Positions 1 through 5,469 of a stretch of DNA of 5,469 nucleotides are shown in pieces. The stretch's first letter is position 1, and each line of letters begins with the position of its first letter. The stretch comes from Caryophanales bacterium UBA1423 (GTDB taxonomy: Bacteria; Bacillota_I; Bacilli_A; RF39; UBA660): assembly GCA_002304855.1 (NCBI GenBank), contig DBPJ01000017.1, forward strand, positions 4,092 to 9,560, read 5' to 3'. A program made the position numbers and the translations under genes. A model generated the notes under the pieces. The model was not told the origin of the DNA. It searched no databases and worked only from the letters and a program-made list of their open reading frames with translations.

Positions 1-282
1 AGCTTCTAACATAGCTAAACTACCTTTTTGACCATTTAATTCATATCTAGTTCTTGCTTCATCATCATGCCAAAATTTAAAATTAATAGCATCAATGACA
101 AAACAATATTAAACTATATCGTCAATTGATGTTAATAAATTAGGCACTTCATAGTGAGGCATAGATAAAGGTTGTTCAGCAAATTCAGCTGCTACTTCAG
201 CTAATCTTTTCTTATCAATGGTAATACTTTTACTTTCTTCAATTGTTCTTTTAATACTATTTAAAATATCAATTTTTTTCAT
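1..282 (-). pseudogene. Probable queuosine-salvage protein (Qng1/DUF2419-like), interrupted by in-frame TAA, 3' end beyond window
   Basis: Reading starts at ATG 282-280, four bases after a GGAGG site, and runs 57 codons to a TAA at 109-111. The same frame then continues open for 36 codons to the window edge. The part after the stop reads YCFVIDAINFKFW, matching the D-x-(L/I)-N-F-x-F-W hallmark I associate with the Qng1 family (queuosine 5'-phosphate N-glycosylase, which frees queuine for tRNA modification). The part before the stop (ESKSITIDKKRLAEVAAEF) fits that family's N-terminal helices, so both halves look like one gene. The stop falls where Gln or another residue would be expected, and CAA to TAA is a single change. 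TAA is the normal stop in neighbouring genes, so recoding is unlikely. It is either a recent pseudogene, a sequencing or assembly error, or a read-through case. The family is recognised from memory of its motifs, not from a search. An upstream in-frame ATG at 321 lies in the tRNA terminator and is not a likely start. Confidence 0.68.
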
Positions 283-285
283 ACA

Positions 286-291
286 TCCTCC
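286..291 (-). promoter_or_regulatory. Ribosome binding site of the Qng1-like gene
   Basis: The minus strand reads GGAGGA here, with the GGAGG core four bases before ATG 282. This fixes the start at 282 rather than at the upstream in-frame ATG at 321, which has no comparable site and sits within a terminator hairpin. The intact site suggests that the gene was translated until recently, or still is. Confidence 0.8.
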
Positions 292-294
292 ATC

Positions 295-318
295 AAAAAA
301 GATTACATCACTGTAATC
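295..318 (-). terminator. Rho-independent terminator after tRNA-Ile2
   Basis: On the minus strand GATTACA, the loop GTGA and TGTAATC form a 7-bp stem (301-318) capped by a GNRA-type tetraloop. Six T follow (300-295). It lies 12 bases past the encoded CCA end of the tRNA, as expected for a single-tRNA transcript. The stem is short and AT-rich, so read-through into the Qng1-like gene, only 13 bases further on, is plausible. No clear separate promoter is seen for that gene. Confidence 0.65.
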
Positions 319-329
319 CAATTATATAT

Positions 330-406
330 TGGTGGACCCTGTAGGACTCGAACCTACGACCGCCCGGTTATGAGCCGGATGCTCTAACCGACTGAGCTAA
401 GGGTCC
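330..406 (-). tRNA. tRNA-Ile2 (anticodon CAT, presumably lysidine-modified)
   Basis: A complete cloverleaf can be folded. The acceptor stem is GGACCCT/AGGGTCC, the D-stem GCTC/GAGC, the anticodon stem TCCGG/CCGGG with one G-T pair, and the T-stem GTAGG/CCTAC with loop TTCGAGT. The discriminator base is A at 333 and the CCA end is encoded (332-330). The anticodon CAT is at 372-370 in the loop CTCATAA. CAT can mean initiator Met, elongator Met or Ile2. The GGACC-type acceptor followed by TTAGCTCAG matches my memory of Bacillota tRNA-Ile2, whose C34 is converted to lysidine by TilS to read ATA codons. An initiator is unlikely because the 1-72 pair is a full G-C match. Elongator Met is the alternative. 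It stands alone between its own promoter and terminator. Confidence 0.93.
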
Positions 407-413
407 ACATGCC

Positions 414-447
414 ATTATATAATATCATATTACATAAATAATGGCAA
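414..447 (-). promoter_or_regulatory. Promoter of the tRNA gene
   Basis: The minus strand shows TTGCCA (447-442), a 17-base spacer and TATTAT (424-419), preceded by TGA, which forms a TGn extended -10. A second overlapping -10 candidate, TATAAT, lies at 419-414 but would need a 22-base spacer. The predicted start near 412 leaves a leader of about six bases before the mature tRNA 5' end at 406. Confidence 0.7.
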
Positions 448-468
448 TATTAATAATAATATTTTATG

Positions 469-499
469 AAAAAATAACTATTTTGCATAGTTATTTTTT
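469..499 (-). terminator. Terminator after the 139-residue protein gene
   Basis: Plus-strand bases 469-480 (AAAAAATAACTA) and 488-499 (TAGTTATTTTTT) are a perfect 12-bp inverted repeat around a 7-base loop. In the minus-strand transcript the hairpin begins inside the TAA stop codon (500-498) and ends in six T. The stem is AT-rich with A-T pairing along the tail, so it is weaker than the 1019-1040 element. It is symmetric and could act in both directions. Confidence 0.6.
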
Positions 500-917
500 A
501 TCTTTGTAACATATTCAATAAATTGATTTTAAAGATGTCTTTGTCAGCATTTTTTCTTGAAATCATAACGCCTTTATATGTTGATAATTCTGCCATATGA
601 CCTTCAACTAAAATATCACGTGGAGTTATATCAGTTAACAAGACAACATTCTTATTTTTATAAACTGTATAATGTAACCTTAACTCACCATGAATTTTAG
701 TAAATAGATCGTCAGTAGGTAATTTTAATTCATATTTTCTAATACCCTCTTTTTTAGAGACAGATACTAATTCACCAAGAAAATTACCATCTCTTAATTG
801 CGCATAATAGTCGAACACTAATTTCTTATAAGCCAACATATTATACTTTTTAACTGAGCGTTCTAACTTCCTAAATTCATTTTCATTTTGGTATTCTAAA
901 ACATACCCCTTTTTCAT
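498..917 (-). CDS. Hypothetical 139-residue protein, function unknown
   Basis: The chosen start is ATG 917-915, nine bases after AGGGGG. In-frame TTG codons further upstream (to 938) are less likely because the binding site would then lie inside the coding region. I do not recognise the family. The N-terminal half is charged and helical (residues about 10-42, rich in K, E, Y, L). A beta-rich stretch follows (about 48-98), with ELRLHYTVYKNKNVVLLTDI at 78-97, then a PRDILVEGH turn and a C-terminal segment, KDIFKINLLNML. There is no signal peptide, membrane helix or cysteine, so it is probably cytoplasmic. The helix-then-sheet order and the HYTVYKNKNVVLL strands are loosely reminiscent of RelE/ParE-fold proteins, but no antitoxin gene is adjacent and the resemblance is weak. 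The gene is monocistronic, with a near-perfect promoter at 979-1007 and its own terminator, so it is likely well expressed. Confidence 0.8.
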   Translation of the reverse strand: MKKGYVLEYQNENEFRKLERSVKKYNMLAYKKLVFDYYAQLRDGNFLGELVSVSKKEGIRKYELKLPTDDLFTKIHGELRLHYTVYKNKNVVLLTDITPRDILVEGHMAELSTYKGVMISRKNADKDIFKINLLNMLQR

Positions 918-926
918 ATTCAACAA

Positions 927-932
927 CCCCCT
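927..932 (-). promoter_or_regulatory. Ribosome binding site AGGGGG of the 139-residue protein gene
   Basis: The minus strand reads AGGGGG, nine bases before ATG 917. It differs from the AGGAGG consensus by one A-to-G change, which can still pair with the 16S tail by G-U wobble. It decides the start at 917. The same variant and the same spacing occur at 2168-2175. Confidence 0.65.
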
Positions 933-946
933 AAACAATAATAATA

Positions 947-963
947 GTAGAATACACTTCTAC
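947..963 (-). promoter_or_regulatory. Small hairpin in the 5' untranslated region
   Basis: GTAGAA (947-952) and TTCTAC (958-963) form a perfect 6-bp inverted repeat around a 5-base loop. It lies between the predicted transcription start (near 972) and the ribosome binding site. It could stabilise the mRNA end or be a small operator; it may also be chance in AT-rich DNA. Confidence 0.35.
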
Positions 964-978
964 CTTTAGAGCGATGTA

Positions 979-1007
979 ATTATAACATAAATATCTATGC
1001 TTGTCAA
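979..1007 (-). promoter_or_regulatory. Consensus sigma-A-type promoter for the 139-residue protein gene
   Basis: The minus strand shows TTGACA (1007-1002), a 17-base spacer and TATAAT (984-979), preceded by TGT, a TGn extended -10. Both hexamers match consensus exactly, making this the strongest promoter in the window. The predicted start near 972 gives a leader of about 55 bases. It lies directly downstream of the terminator at 1019-1040. Confidence 0.88.
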
Positions 1008-1018
1008 GTTTTGTAAAG

Positions 1019-1040
1019 AAAAAAGACGCCTTTGGCGTCT
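1019..1040 (-). terminator. Strong rho-independent terminator after the membrane protein gene
   Basis: AGACGCC (1024-1030) and GGCGTCT (1034-1040) form a 7-bp GC-containing stem with a 3-base loop. In the minus-strand transcript it starts two bases after the TAA stop at 1043 and ends in a T run (1024-1019). This is the clearest terminator in the window. Confidence 0.88.
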
Positions 1041-1042
1041 AA

Positions 1043-2158
1043 TTATATGACAACTGTTTTAGTTCTAGTTTTACCAGTTTTAGTCCAACCTTGTAAAGAT
1101 GTTTTGGTTGACCAAGTAGTTTCGGTTTTAATAGTTTTAGTACTATATGAATAGACTGTTTTAGTCTTAAATTTCTCATAACCGGTAGGAATAGCATCTA
1201 CCCAATCAGTATACGTTACTTCTCTAGTCTTATATTTATAAGTTGTACTACATTTTTTTGATCTAGTACGTTTTTCATAAATATAGTAGAGATTAATACC
1301 ATCGTTATAATAGTCAACAAACGTATAAGCAGTGGTATCGGTATCATATTTTGGATAGAGTGATGGAGGAAGTACTCCTTCATATCTCCAACCAGTATAA
1401 TAACAATCTTCTTCAGCTGTCGCTTCTCTTACCTTATAATAATTATTAACATCATATTTATCACCAACATAACTATCAGAAGCGATCCAATTACTCCATG
1501 AACCGATTTTCACACCAATATATTGAGTCTTTTCTTTTCGTTGAAGATTCCCATTTGTTGCTTTAAATTCGGTAGTCCATGCTGAATATGGTGACCAAGA
1601 AGATACTTGTTTTACATATTCATATTCAGTAACTGTTTTAGTCTTTTTTGTTGGTGTACTTGGTGTGCTTGGTTTCTCTGGTTTACTTGGCTTTTCTTCT
1701 TCTTTTGGTGGTTGCTCGACTACTTTTTCAGGAGCTAGCTTATTAGGATCAATTAATTCAATAATATAATCTGATTGATTTTCACAAGAAAGATAAACTT
1801 TTAAAGCATATTCGTCTCCTAAATGAGTAATTTCAACATATGAATTTTTGGTATTACATTCTTTATTATTACCATCAGTAAAACCAATAAGTAACTTTTT
1901 ATCAAGCATTTCTTGTAAAGTCATGCTAGCTTTTTCACTAACTTTTTTAGGAACACGCTTGCTAGTGTAATAATTTTTAGCAGCGTCTTTCATACTAGCA
2001 ATATTGTCAATAAATGTTCGATTGTCATAGTTTTTAAGAGTTTCTTTGTTTCTACCAATTGGGAAAAACCATAGTAATGCAAAAACAAACAATGCTAAAA
2101 TTAAAATTTTGACTAATAAATCCTTAATTGGAAATTCATTTCTTTCTTCGGTGTACAT
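1043..2158 (-). CDS. Single-pass membrane-anchored protein with pilin-ectodomain-like region, Pro-rich stalk and Trp/Tyr/Thr-rich C-terminus
   Basis: The product is 371 residues, and ATG 2158 follows an AAAGGGGG site by nine bases. Residues 1-13 are polar and acidic. Residues 14-34 are one strongly hydrophobic segment, a signal anchor or uncleaved signal. Residues 45-137 (NYYTSKRVPKK, MTLQEMLDKKLL, SYVEI, YALKVYLSC) resemble ectodomains of pilin-like proteins I have seen in uncultured gut Bacillota; C101 and C125 could form a disulfide. Residues 141-172 are a Pro/Lys/Glu/Thr stalk (PPKEEEKPSKPEKPSTPSTP). Residues 173-371 are rich in W, Y, T and K, with WSPYSAW (188-194) and WSNW (221-224), which recall thrombospondin-type WSxW, plus KYKTREV and KTRTKTVV-type strands and cysteines 252 and 303. 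There is no LPXTG motif and no second membrane helix. I infer a surface protein displayed outside the membrane; topology and function are not proven. Transcribed from the promoter at 2194-2222, possibly also by read-through from the kinase-Smr operon. Confidence 0.87.
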   Translation of the reverse strand: MYTEERNEFPIKDLLVKILILALFVFALLWFFPIGRNKETLKNYDNRTFIDNIASMKDAAKNYYTSKRVPKKVSEKASMTLQEMLDKKLLIGFTDGNNKECNTKNSYVEITHLGDEYALKVYLSCENQSDYIIELIDPNKLAPEKVVEQPPKEEEKPSKPEKPSTPSTPTKKTKTVTEYEYVKQVSSWSPYSAWTTEFKATNGNLQRKEKTQYIGVKIGSWSNWIASDSYVGDKYDVNNYYKVREATAEEDCYYTGWRYEGVLPPSLYPKYDTDTTAYTFVDYYNDGINLYYIYEKRTRSKKCSTTYKYKTREVTYTDWVDAIPTGYEKFKTKTVYSYSTKTIKTETTWSTKTSLQGWTKTGKTRTKTVVI

Positions 2159-2167
2159 AAAAATTTA

Positions 2168-2175
2168 CCCCCTTT
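2168..2175 (-). promoter_or_regulatory. Ribosome binding site AAAGGGGG of the membrane protein gene
   Basis: The minus strand reads AAAGGGGG, nine bases before ATG 2158. It supports that start and repeats the AGGGGG variant and spacing seen at 927-932. Confidence 0.7.
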
Positions 2176-2193
2176 TCGAAAGATACGTGTCAT

Positions 2194-2222
2194 ATGATAG
2201 CACAAATGTTAATTGTTGTCAA
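2194..2222 (-). promoter_or_regulatory. Promoter of the membrane protein gene, -35 box overlapping the Smr stop codon
   Basis: The minus strand shows TTGACA (2222-2217), a 17-base spacer and TATCAT (2199-2194), preceded by TGC, a TGn extended -10. The TGA stop of the Smr gene (2221-2219) lies inside the -35 hexamer. The predicted start near 2187 gives a leader of about 29 bases. No terminator hairpin lies between the two genes, so read-through from upstream probably adds to expression. Confidence 0.8.
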
Positions 2223-2467
2223 TCTTTTATTTCAATTATTGTACTACCAGCATTGAACATATCAATTTTAAAATTTGAAACTAATTTATTATTATTTAAA
2301 CTTTGATGAACAGCTTTTCTTAAAGCACCGGTCCCAACCCCATGAATAATGATTACTTTTTTATGACCACTAATATAATTTTCTAAAATAAAATCTTTGA
2401 CTAATAAATCAACCATTGGTGATACTTCTCCATGAAGATCTAAAGTCGGTATTTTATTATTTAGCAT
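2219..2467 (-). CDS. Stand-alone Smr-domain protein
   Basis: At 82 residues it is essentially one Smr domain, the module at the C-terminus of MutS2. It has LDLHGE (residues 9-14), the signature HGVGTGALRKAV (42-53) and the terminal strand GSTIIEI (74-80). In the family, Smr domains bind or cleave nucleic acids, and in MutS2 the domain is linked to rescue of collided ribosomes; single-domain versions are poorly understood. Here there are no MutS-type core or ATPase segments, so it is not a MutS2 remnant unless rearranged. The HGVGTG loop has Val where many members have Lys or Arg. The ATG at 2467 lies within the end of the kinase gene (11-base overlap, different frame). Only a distant AAGG precedes it, so translation is probably coupled to the kinase. 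The stop is TGA, showing that TGA is not Trp here. Confidence 0.9.
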   Translation of the reverse strand: MLNNKIPTLDLHGEVSPMVDLLVKDFILENYISGHKKVIIIHGVGTGALRKAVHQSLNNNKLVSNFKIDMFNAGSTIIEIKD

Positions 2468-3380
2468 CGCGATTATATACCTTCATTACATCTTCTAATT
2501 CAGGCATTGATTGTTTGCTACCAATTTTAGTAACTGAAAGAGCAGCGGCAATACTAGCAATTTTAATTGTCTTTTCAAGATTATAGTTTTGACATAAACC
2601 ATAAACAAAGGCTCCATGGAAGATATCACCTGCCCCAGTTGTATCTTTAGGTTCAACTTTATATGGGGGCATAATTTTAATGGTGTCATCAACTTTATAT
2701 AAGACACCATCTTCTCCTAAAGTAATGACAACGATATTATTAAATTCACTAACTAATGTATTATATATGCTTGTTAATCCTTTTATGTCTTTAATATCTA
2801 TTTTTTGATTAGTATATTGTTCAGCAAAGTCTCTAGAACAAACTAAATAATCGACCTTTTTACTTAATTCAATTGTTTCTTTAGAAGCTCTACCAGCATC
2901 AATTACTTTAATCGCTTTAGGATTTTCGGTTAGGGTTCTCATGGCAATATCAAATTCATAACCATCGACTAAGATGACATTTGGTTTCATTTTAATCTTT
3001 TTGCGATTTAGTTTCATATCAGCGGCAGTATAACCTAAAACTGTTCGACTACCATTACTTAAATTGACAATGATATAACTGACTGAAGTACTAAATTTTT
3101 TACGTAGTTCCATCAATTTAGTTTTAACACCAATTTTTTCTAATTCTTTTTTAATGCGACGACCATATAAATCATAACCAACAGTACTAGCATAATGAGT
3201 ATTTGTACCCCATTTAGCTAATAAATAAGCAGCATTATTACTTGGCCCACCACCACTTTCAATAATGGTATCAACTTTATATTTTTTATCTTCTGGCGGA
3301 TAAAAATCCATGACTATAGTAATATCATAGGTAGAGTGACCAATACATAGTACCCTTTTTCTATTTTTCCTTTTTTTCAT
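2457..3380 (-). CDS. PfkB/ribokinase-family carbohydrate kinase
   Basis: The product is 307 residues, a usual length for the family, and ATP-dependent phosphorylation of a sugar or nucleoside is expected. It has the N-terminal strand RVLCIGHSTYDITI (9-22), the substrate-site signature GGGPSNNAA (43-51), and the C-terminal PfkB signature DTTGAGDIFHGAF (246-258) with the anion hole GAG and catalytic base D252. The middle part (LVDGYEF near 138-143, IDAGRASKETIELSKKVDYL near 160-179) resembles the ketohexokinase/sulfofructose-kinase-like branch more than ribokinase, but the substrate cannot be assigned. The start is ATG 3380, seven bases after AGGAG. In-frame ATGs at 3386 and 3398 are too close to the site or upstream of it. 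It is the first gene of an operon with the overlapping Smr gene, behind its own promoter at 3414-3442. The basic N-terminus (KKRKNRKR) is unusual but follows directly from the start choice. Confidence 0.92.
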   Translation of the reverse strand: MKKRKNRKRVLCIGHSTYDITIVMDFYPPEDKKYKVDTIIESGGGPSNNAAYLLAKWGTNTHYASTVGYDLYGRRIKKELEKIGVKTKLMELRKKFSTSVSYIIVNLSNGSRTVLGYTAADMKLNRKKIKMKPNVILVDGYEFDIAMRTLTENPKAIKVIDAGRASKETIELSKKVDYLVCSRDFAEQYTNQKIDIKDIKGLTSIYNTLVSEFNNIVVITLGEDGVLYKVDDTIKIMPPYKVEPKDTTGAGDIFHGAFVYGLCQNYNLEKTIKIASIAAALSVTKIGSKQSMPELEDVMKVYNRDAK

Positions 3381-3387
3381 ATCCATT

Positions 3388-3392
3388 CTCCT
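3388..3392 (-). promoter_or_regulatory. Ribosome binding site AGGAG that decides the kinase start
   Basis: The minus strand reads AGGAG, seven bases before ATG 3380. The ATG at 3386 would be only one base away and that at 3398 lies upstream of the site, so 3380 is preferred. Confidence 0.75.
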
Positions 3393-3413
3393 AACCATAT
3401 ATAACTATTTACT

Positions 3414-3442
3414 ATGATAACATTTTATGCCATAATTGACAA
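3414..3442 (-). promoter_or_regulatory. Promoter of the kinase-Smr operon
   Basis: The minus strand shows TTGTCA (3442-3437), a 17-base spacer and TATCAT (3419-3414), preceded by TGT, a TGn extended -10. Each hexamer has one mismatch to consensus. The predicted start near 3407 gives a leader of about 27 bases. The -35 box begins four bases after the T run of the ppdK terminator. Confidence 0.75.
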
Positions 3443-3446
3443 TATT

Positions 3447-3476
3447 AAAAAAATAATGAGTTTCCTCATTATTTTT
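3447..3476 (-). terminator. Terminator of ppdK, overlapping its stop codon
   Basis: Bases 3449-3460 (AAAAATAATGAG) and 3465-3476 (CTCATTATTTTT) are a perfect 12-bp inverted repeat. In the minus-strand transcript the loop is GAAA, a stable GNRA tetraloop, followed by a run of seven T (3453-3447). The ppdK TAA (3471-3469) lies within the upstream arm. It is symmetric and could also stop plus-strand transcription. Confidence 0.8.
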
Positions 3477-5469
3477 GATTTTCTTTTAATTTAGCTTGAG
3501 CAGCTGCTAATTTAGCAATTGGTACTCTAAATGGTGAACAAGATACATAATCTAAACCAACTTGGTGACAAAATTCAATTGATGAAGGATCTCCGCCATG
3601 TTCACCACAAATACCTAATTTAAGAGTATGGTCAATAGATCTACCCTTTTCTACTGCTATTTTGACTAACGCCCCAACACCTATTTGATCAAGACGATTA
3701 AATGGATCAAAATCAAGAATATTTTTATCATAATAGTTTTTTAAGAAATTACCAGCATCGTCACGACTAAAGCCATAAGTCATTTGGGTTAAATCATTAG
3801 TCCCAAATGAGAAAAATTCAGCTTCTTTAGCTATTTCATCAGCAGTTAAAGCAGCTCTAGGTATCTCAATCATCGTACCTACTTTATAAGCTAAATAAAC
3901 ATTAGTTTCTTTAATAATGGTATCAGCTTGTTCAACAATAATATTTTTTAGATACTTTAATTCCTTTACTTCACCAACTAATGGAATCATGAGTTCGGGA
4001 ATAACTTTAATTCCTTCTTTCGAAACATTGATAGCTGCTTCAATGATAGCTCTCGTTTGCATTTTAACTATTTCCGGGTAAGTAATAGCTAAACGACAGC
4101 CACGATGACCCATCATTGGATTGAATTCATGTAATGAGGTAATTCTATTTTTTAAGGCATTAAAGGTCATACCTAATGAATCAGCTAATACTTTTATTTC
4201 ATCATCAGTATGAGGTAAAAATTCATGAAGTGGTGGGTCTAAAAAACGGATAGTAACAGGTAAACCATTCATCACTCTAAATATACCCTCAAAATCACTT
4301 CGTTGATAAGGTAGTAATTTATTTAAAGCCATTTCTCGTTGCTCAGAAGTCTCAGCGGTAATCATTTGACGCATAGCAAAGATACGTTCACCTTCAAAAA
4401 ACATGTGTTCAGTACGACATAAACCAATACCTTCAGCCCCAAATTTTAAAGCTTGTAAAGCATCTTTAGGAGTATCAGCATTAGTTCTTACCCTTAGGGT
4501 TCGATATTCATCAACCCAACTCATAAAGGTACCAAAATCACCACTAATATCGGGATCAACGGTTTTAATTTGTTCACCATAAACATTACCAGTTGAACCA
4601 TCTAGTGATAGATAATCACCTTCATGAAATACTCTACCATCCTTAGTAGTTAAAGTTTTATTAATTTCATCAATGATTAAATCACCACAACCGGTTATAC
4701 AGCAACGACCCATACCACGGGCAACAACTGCCGCATGTGAAGTCATACCACCACGAATAGTTAAAATACCATTAGCTTCATTCATACCTTCAATATCTTC
4801 GGGAGAAGTTTCTAAGCGAACTAAGATTATATCTTTTTCACCATTCTTTTTTGCCTTAACGACATCTTCAGCCGTAAAGTATATCTTACCAGTAGCTGCT
4901 CCAGGTGAAGCCGCTAGACCTTTAGCAATTGGAATAGCACTTTTTAAAACTTCAGCATCAAACATTGGATGTAATAATTGATCTAAAGCTTTAGGTTCAA
5001 CTTTTAATAAAGCTTCTTCTTTAGTAATCATACCTTCATTAACTAAGTCGACCGCTATTTTTAAACCAGCCATAGCGGTTCTTTTACCATTACGAGTTTG
5101 TAACACAAATAATTTGCCATTTTCAATTGTAAATTCAATATCTTGCATATCTTTATAATGCTTTTCTAAAGTATCAACAATGTTAACTAACTCATTATAG
5201 ACATTTGGCATTACTTCTTTTAAAGTATCAATAGGTTGTGGGGTTCTAATCCCAGCAACTACATCTTCACCTTGCGCATTGATTAAATATTCACCATATA
5301 ATTTTTTTTCACCAGTAGCTGGATTTCTCGTAAAGGCCACACCAGTGCCACAATCATTACCACGATTACCATAGACCATTTCTTGAATATTGACAGCTGT
5401 TCCCCAACTACTTGGTATATCATTTAAACGACGATAAGTAATCGCACGTTCATTATTCCATGATCTAAA
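3469..5469 (-). CDS. ppdK: Pyruvate, phosphate dikinase, 5' part missing at window edge
   Basis: It interconverts ATP, phosphate and pyruvate with AMP, pyrophosphate and phosphoenolpyruvate in the cytoplasm. The frame is open to the right edge, giving 666 residues; the ATG at 5379 is internal (EMVYGNRGN), not the start. Order: the end of the ATP-grasp domain ([41 protein letters not shown]); the phosphohistidine domain with [13 protein letters not shown], catalytic His at window residue 245 (codon 4737-4735); the PEP-binding barrel with [37 protein letters not shown] and [10 protein letters not shown], catalytic Cys at residue 621 (codon 3609-3607). His455 and Cys831 of the Clostridium symbiosum enzyme are both offset by 210 residues, so about 210 N-terminal residues lie outside and there are no net indels between the active sites. 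The Thr two residues before His, the target of PDRP-type regulators, is present. All key residues seen are intact. It likely serves pyrophosphate-linked glycolysis or PEP formation. It ends in its own terminator. Confidence 0.97.
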   Translation of the reverse strand, partial: FRSWNNERAITYRRLNDIPSSWGTAVNIQEMVYGNRGNDCGTGVAFTRNPATGEKKLYGEYLINAQGEDVVAGIRTPQPIDTLKEVMPNVYNELVNIVDTLEKHYKDMQDIEFTIENGKLFVLQTRNGKRTAMAGLKIAVDLVNEGMITKEEALLKVEPKALDQLLHPMFDAEVLKSAIPIAKGLAASPGAATGKIYFTAEDVVKAKKNGEKDIILVRLETSPEDIEGMNEANGILTIRGGMTSHAAVVARGMGRCCITGCGDLIIDEINKTLTTKDGRVFHEGDYLSLDGSTGNVYGEQIKTVDPDISGDFGTFMSWVDEYRTLRVRTNADTPKDALQALKFGAEGIGLCRTEHMFFEGERIFAMRQMITAETSEQREMALNKLLPYQRSDFEGIFRVMNGLPVTIRFLDPPLHEFLPHTDDEIKVLADSLGMTFNALKNRITSLHEFNPMMGHRGCRLAITYPEIVKMQTRAIIEAAINVSKEGIKVIPELMIPLVGEVKELKYLKNIIVEQADTIIKETNVYLAYKVGTMIEIPRAALTADEIAKEAEFFSFGTNDLTQMTYGFSRDDAGNFLKNYYDKNILDFDPFNRLDQIGVGALVKIAVEKGRSIDHTLKLGICGEHGGDPSSIEFCHQVGLDYVSCSPFRVPIAKLAAAQAKLKENQK

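Noticed and set aside
109..111. TAA read as a sense codon (altered genetic code)
   Set aside because: TAA ends ppdK, the kinase, the membrane protein and the 139-residue gene at sensible positions next to terminators, so it is a normal stop here.
330..406. tRNA as an integration site for a mobile element
   Set aside because: No integrase, no repeat of the tRNA 3' end and no compositional change were found in the window.
498..917. Toxin-antitoxin module
   Set aside because: Only a vague RelE-like pattern is seen, no second small gene lies beside it, and the gene has its own promoter and terminator.
2046..2306. Plus-strand open frame of 86 codons
   Set aside because: It is antisense to the membrane protein and Smr genes, has no ribosome binding site, and shows low-complexity composition; it is a shadow of the real genes.
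2495..2710. Second minus-strand frame of 71 codons inside the kinase gene
   Set aside because: It is out of frame with the PfkB signature that covers the same bases; the Leu/Ile-rich product is typical of frame-shifted AT-rich coding DNA.
4673..4981. Plus-strand open frame of 102 codons within ppdK
   Set aside because: It lies wholly antisense to a highly conserved part of ppdK around the catalytic His, and no family is recognisable.
5377..5379. ATG at 5379 as the start of a short PEP-utilising enzyme
   Set aside because: The frame stays open for 30 more codons to the edge, and these encode typical ppdK sequence ([10 protein letters not shown]), so the ATG is an internal Met.

Overview
The window is AT-rich DNA in which every supported gene lies on the minus strand, so transcription runs from high to low coordinates. 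It looks like a chromosomal piece of a low-G+C Bacillota-type bacterium (Bacilli, Erysipelotrichia or a Mollicutes-related gut lineage). Evidence for this: strong AT bias, GGAGG-type ribosome binding sites, rho-independent terminators, sigma-A-like promoters, a pyruvate phosphate dikinase and a lysidine-type tRNA-Ile2. TGA is used as a stop (the Smr gene) and Trp is encoded by TGG, so the mycoplasma code is not in use. The genus cannot be named from this sequence.

Layout in the direction of transcription: (1) the 3' three quarters of ppdK (pyruvate, phosphate dikinase), open at the right edge, ending inside a perfect hairpin terminator; (2) a new promoter, then a PfkB/ribokinase-family sugar kinase overlapped by a stand-alone Smr-domain gene; (3) a promoter whose -35 box contains the Smr stop codon, then a 371-residue single-pass membrane protein with a pilin-ectodomain-like region, a Pro-rich stalk and a Trp/Tyr/Thr-rich C-terminal part, closed by a strong terminator; (4) a consensus promoter and an unidentified 139-residue protein with its own terminator; (5) a promoter, a tRNA with CAT anticodon and a short terminator; (6) the start of a probable queuosine-salvage (Qng1/DUF2419-like) gene, which has an in-frame TAA at codon 58, continues in the same frame beyond it, and runs off the left edge.

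No single pathway is visible. ppdK (central carbon metabolism) and the PfkB kinase (sugar or nucleoside phosphorylation) are metabolic; the Smr protein may act on nucleic acids or ribosomes; the membrane protein is probably surface exposed. The most interesting points are the interrupted Qng1-like gene, the membrane protein, the kinase/Smr overlap, and four promoters built to one plan (17-nt spacer plus TGn extended -10). No mobile element, CRISPR array or defence system was seen.
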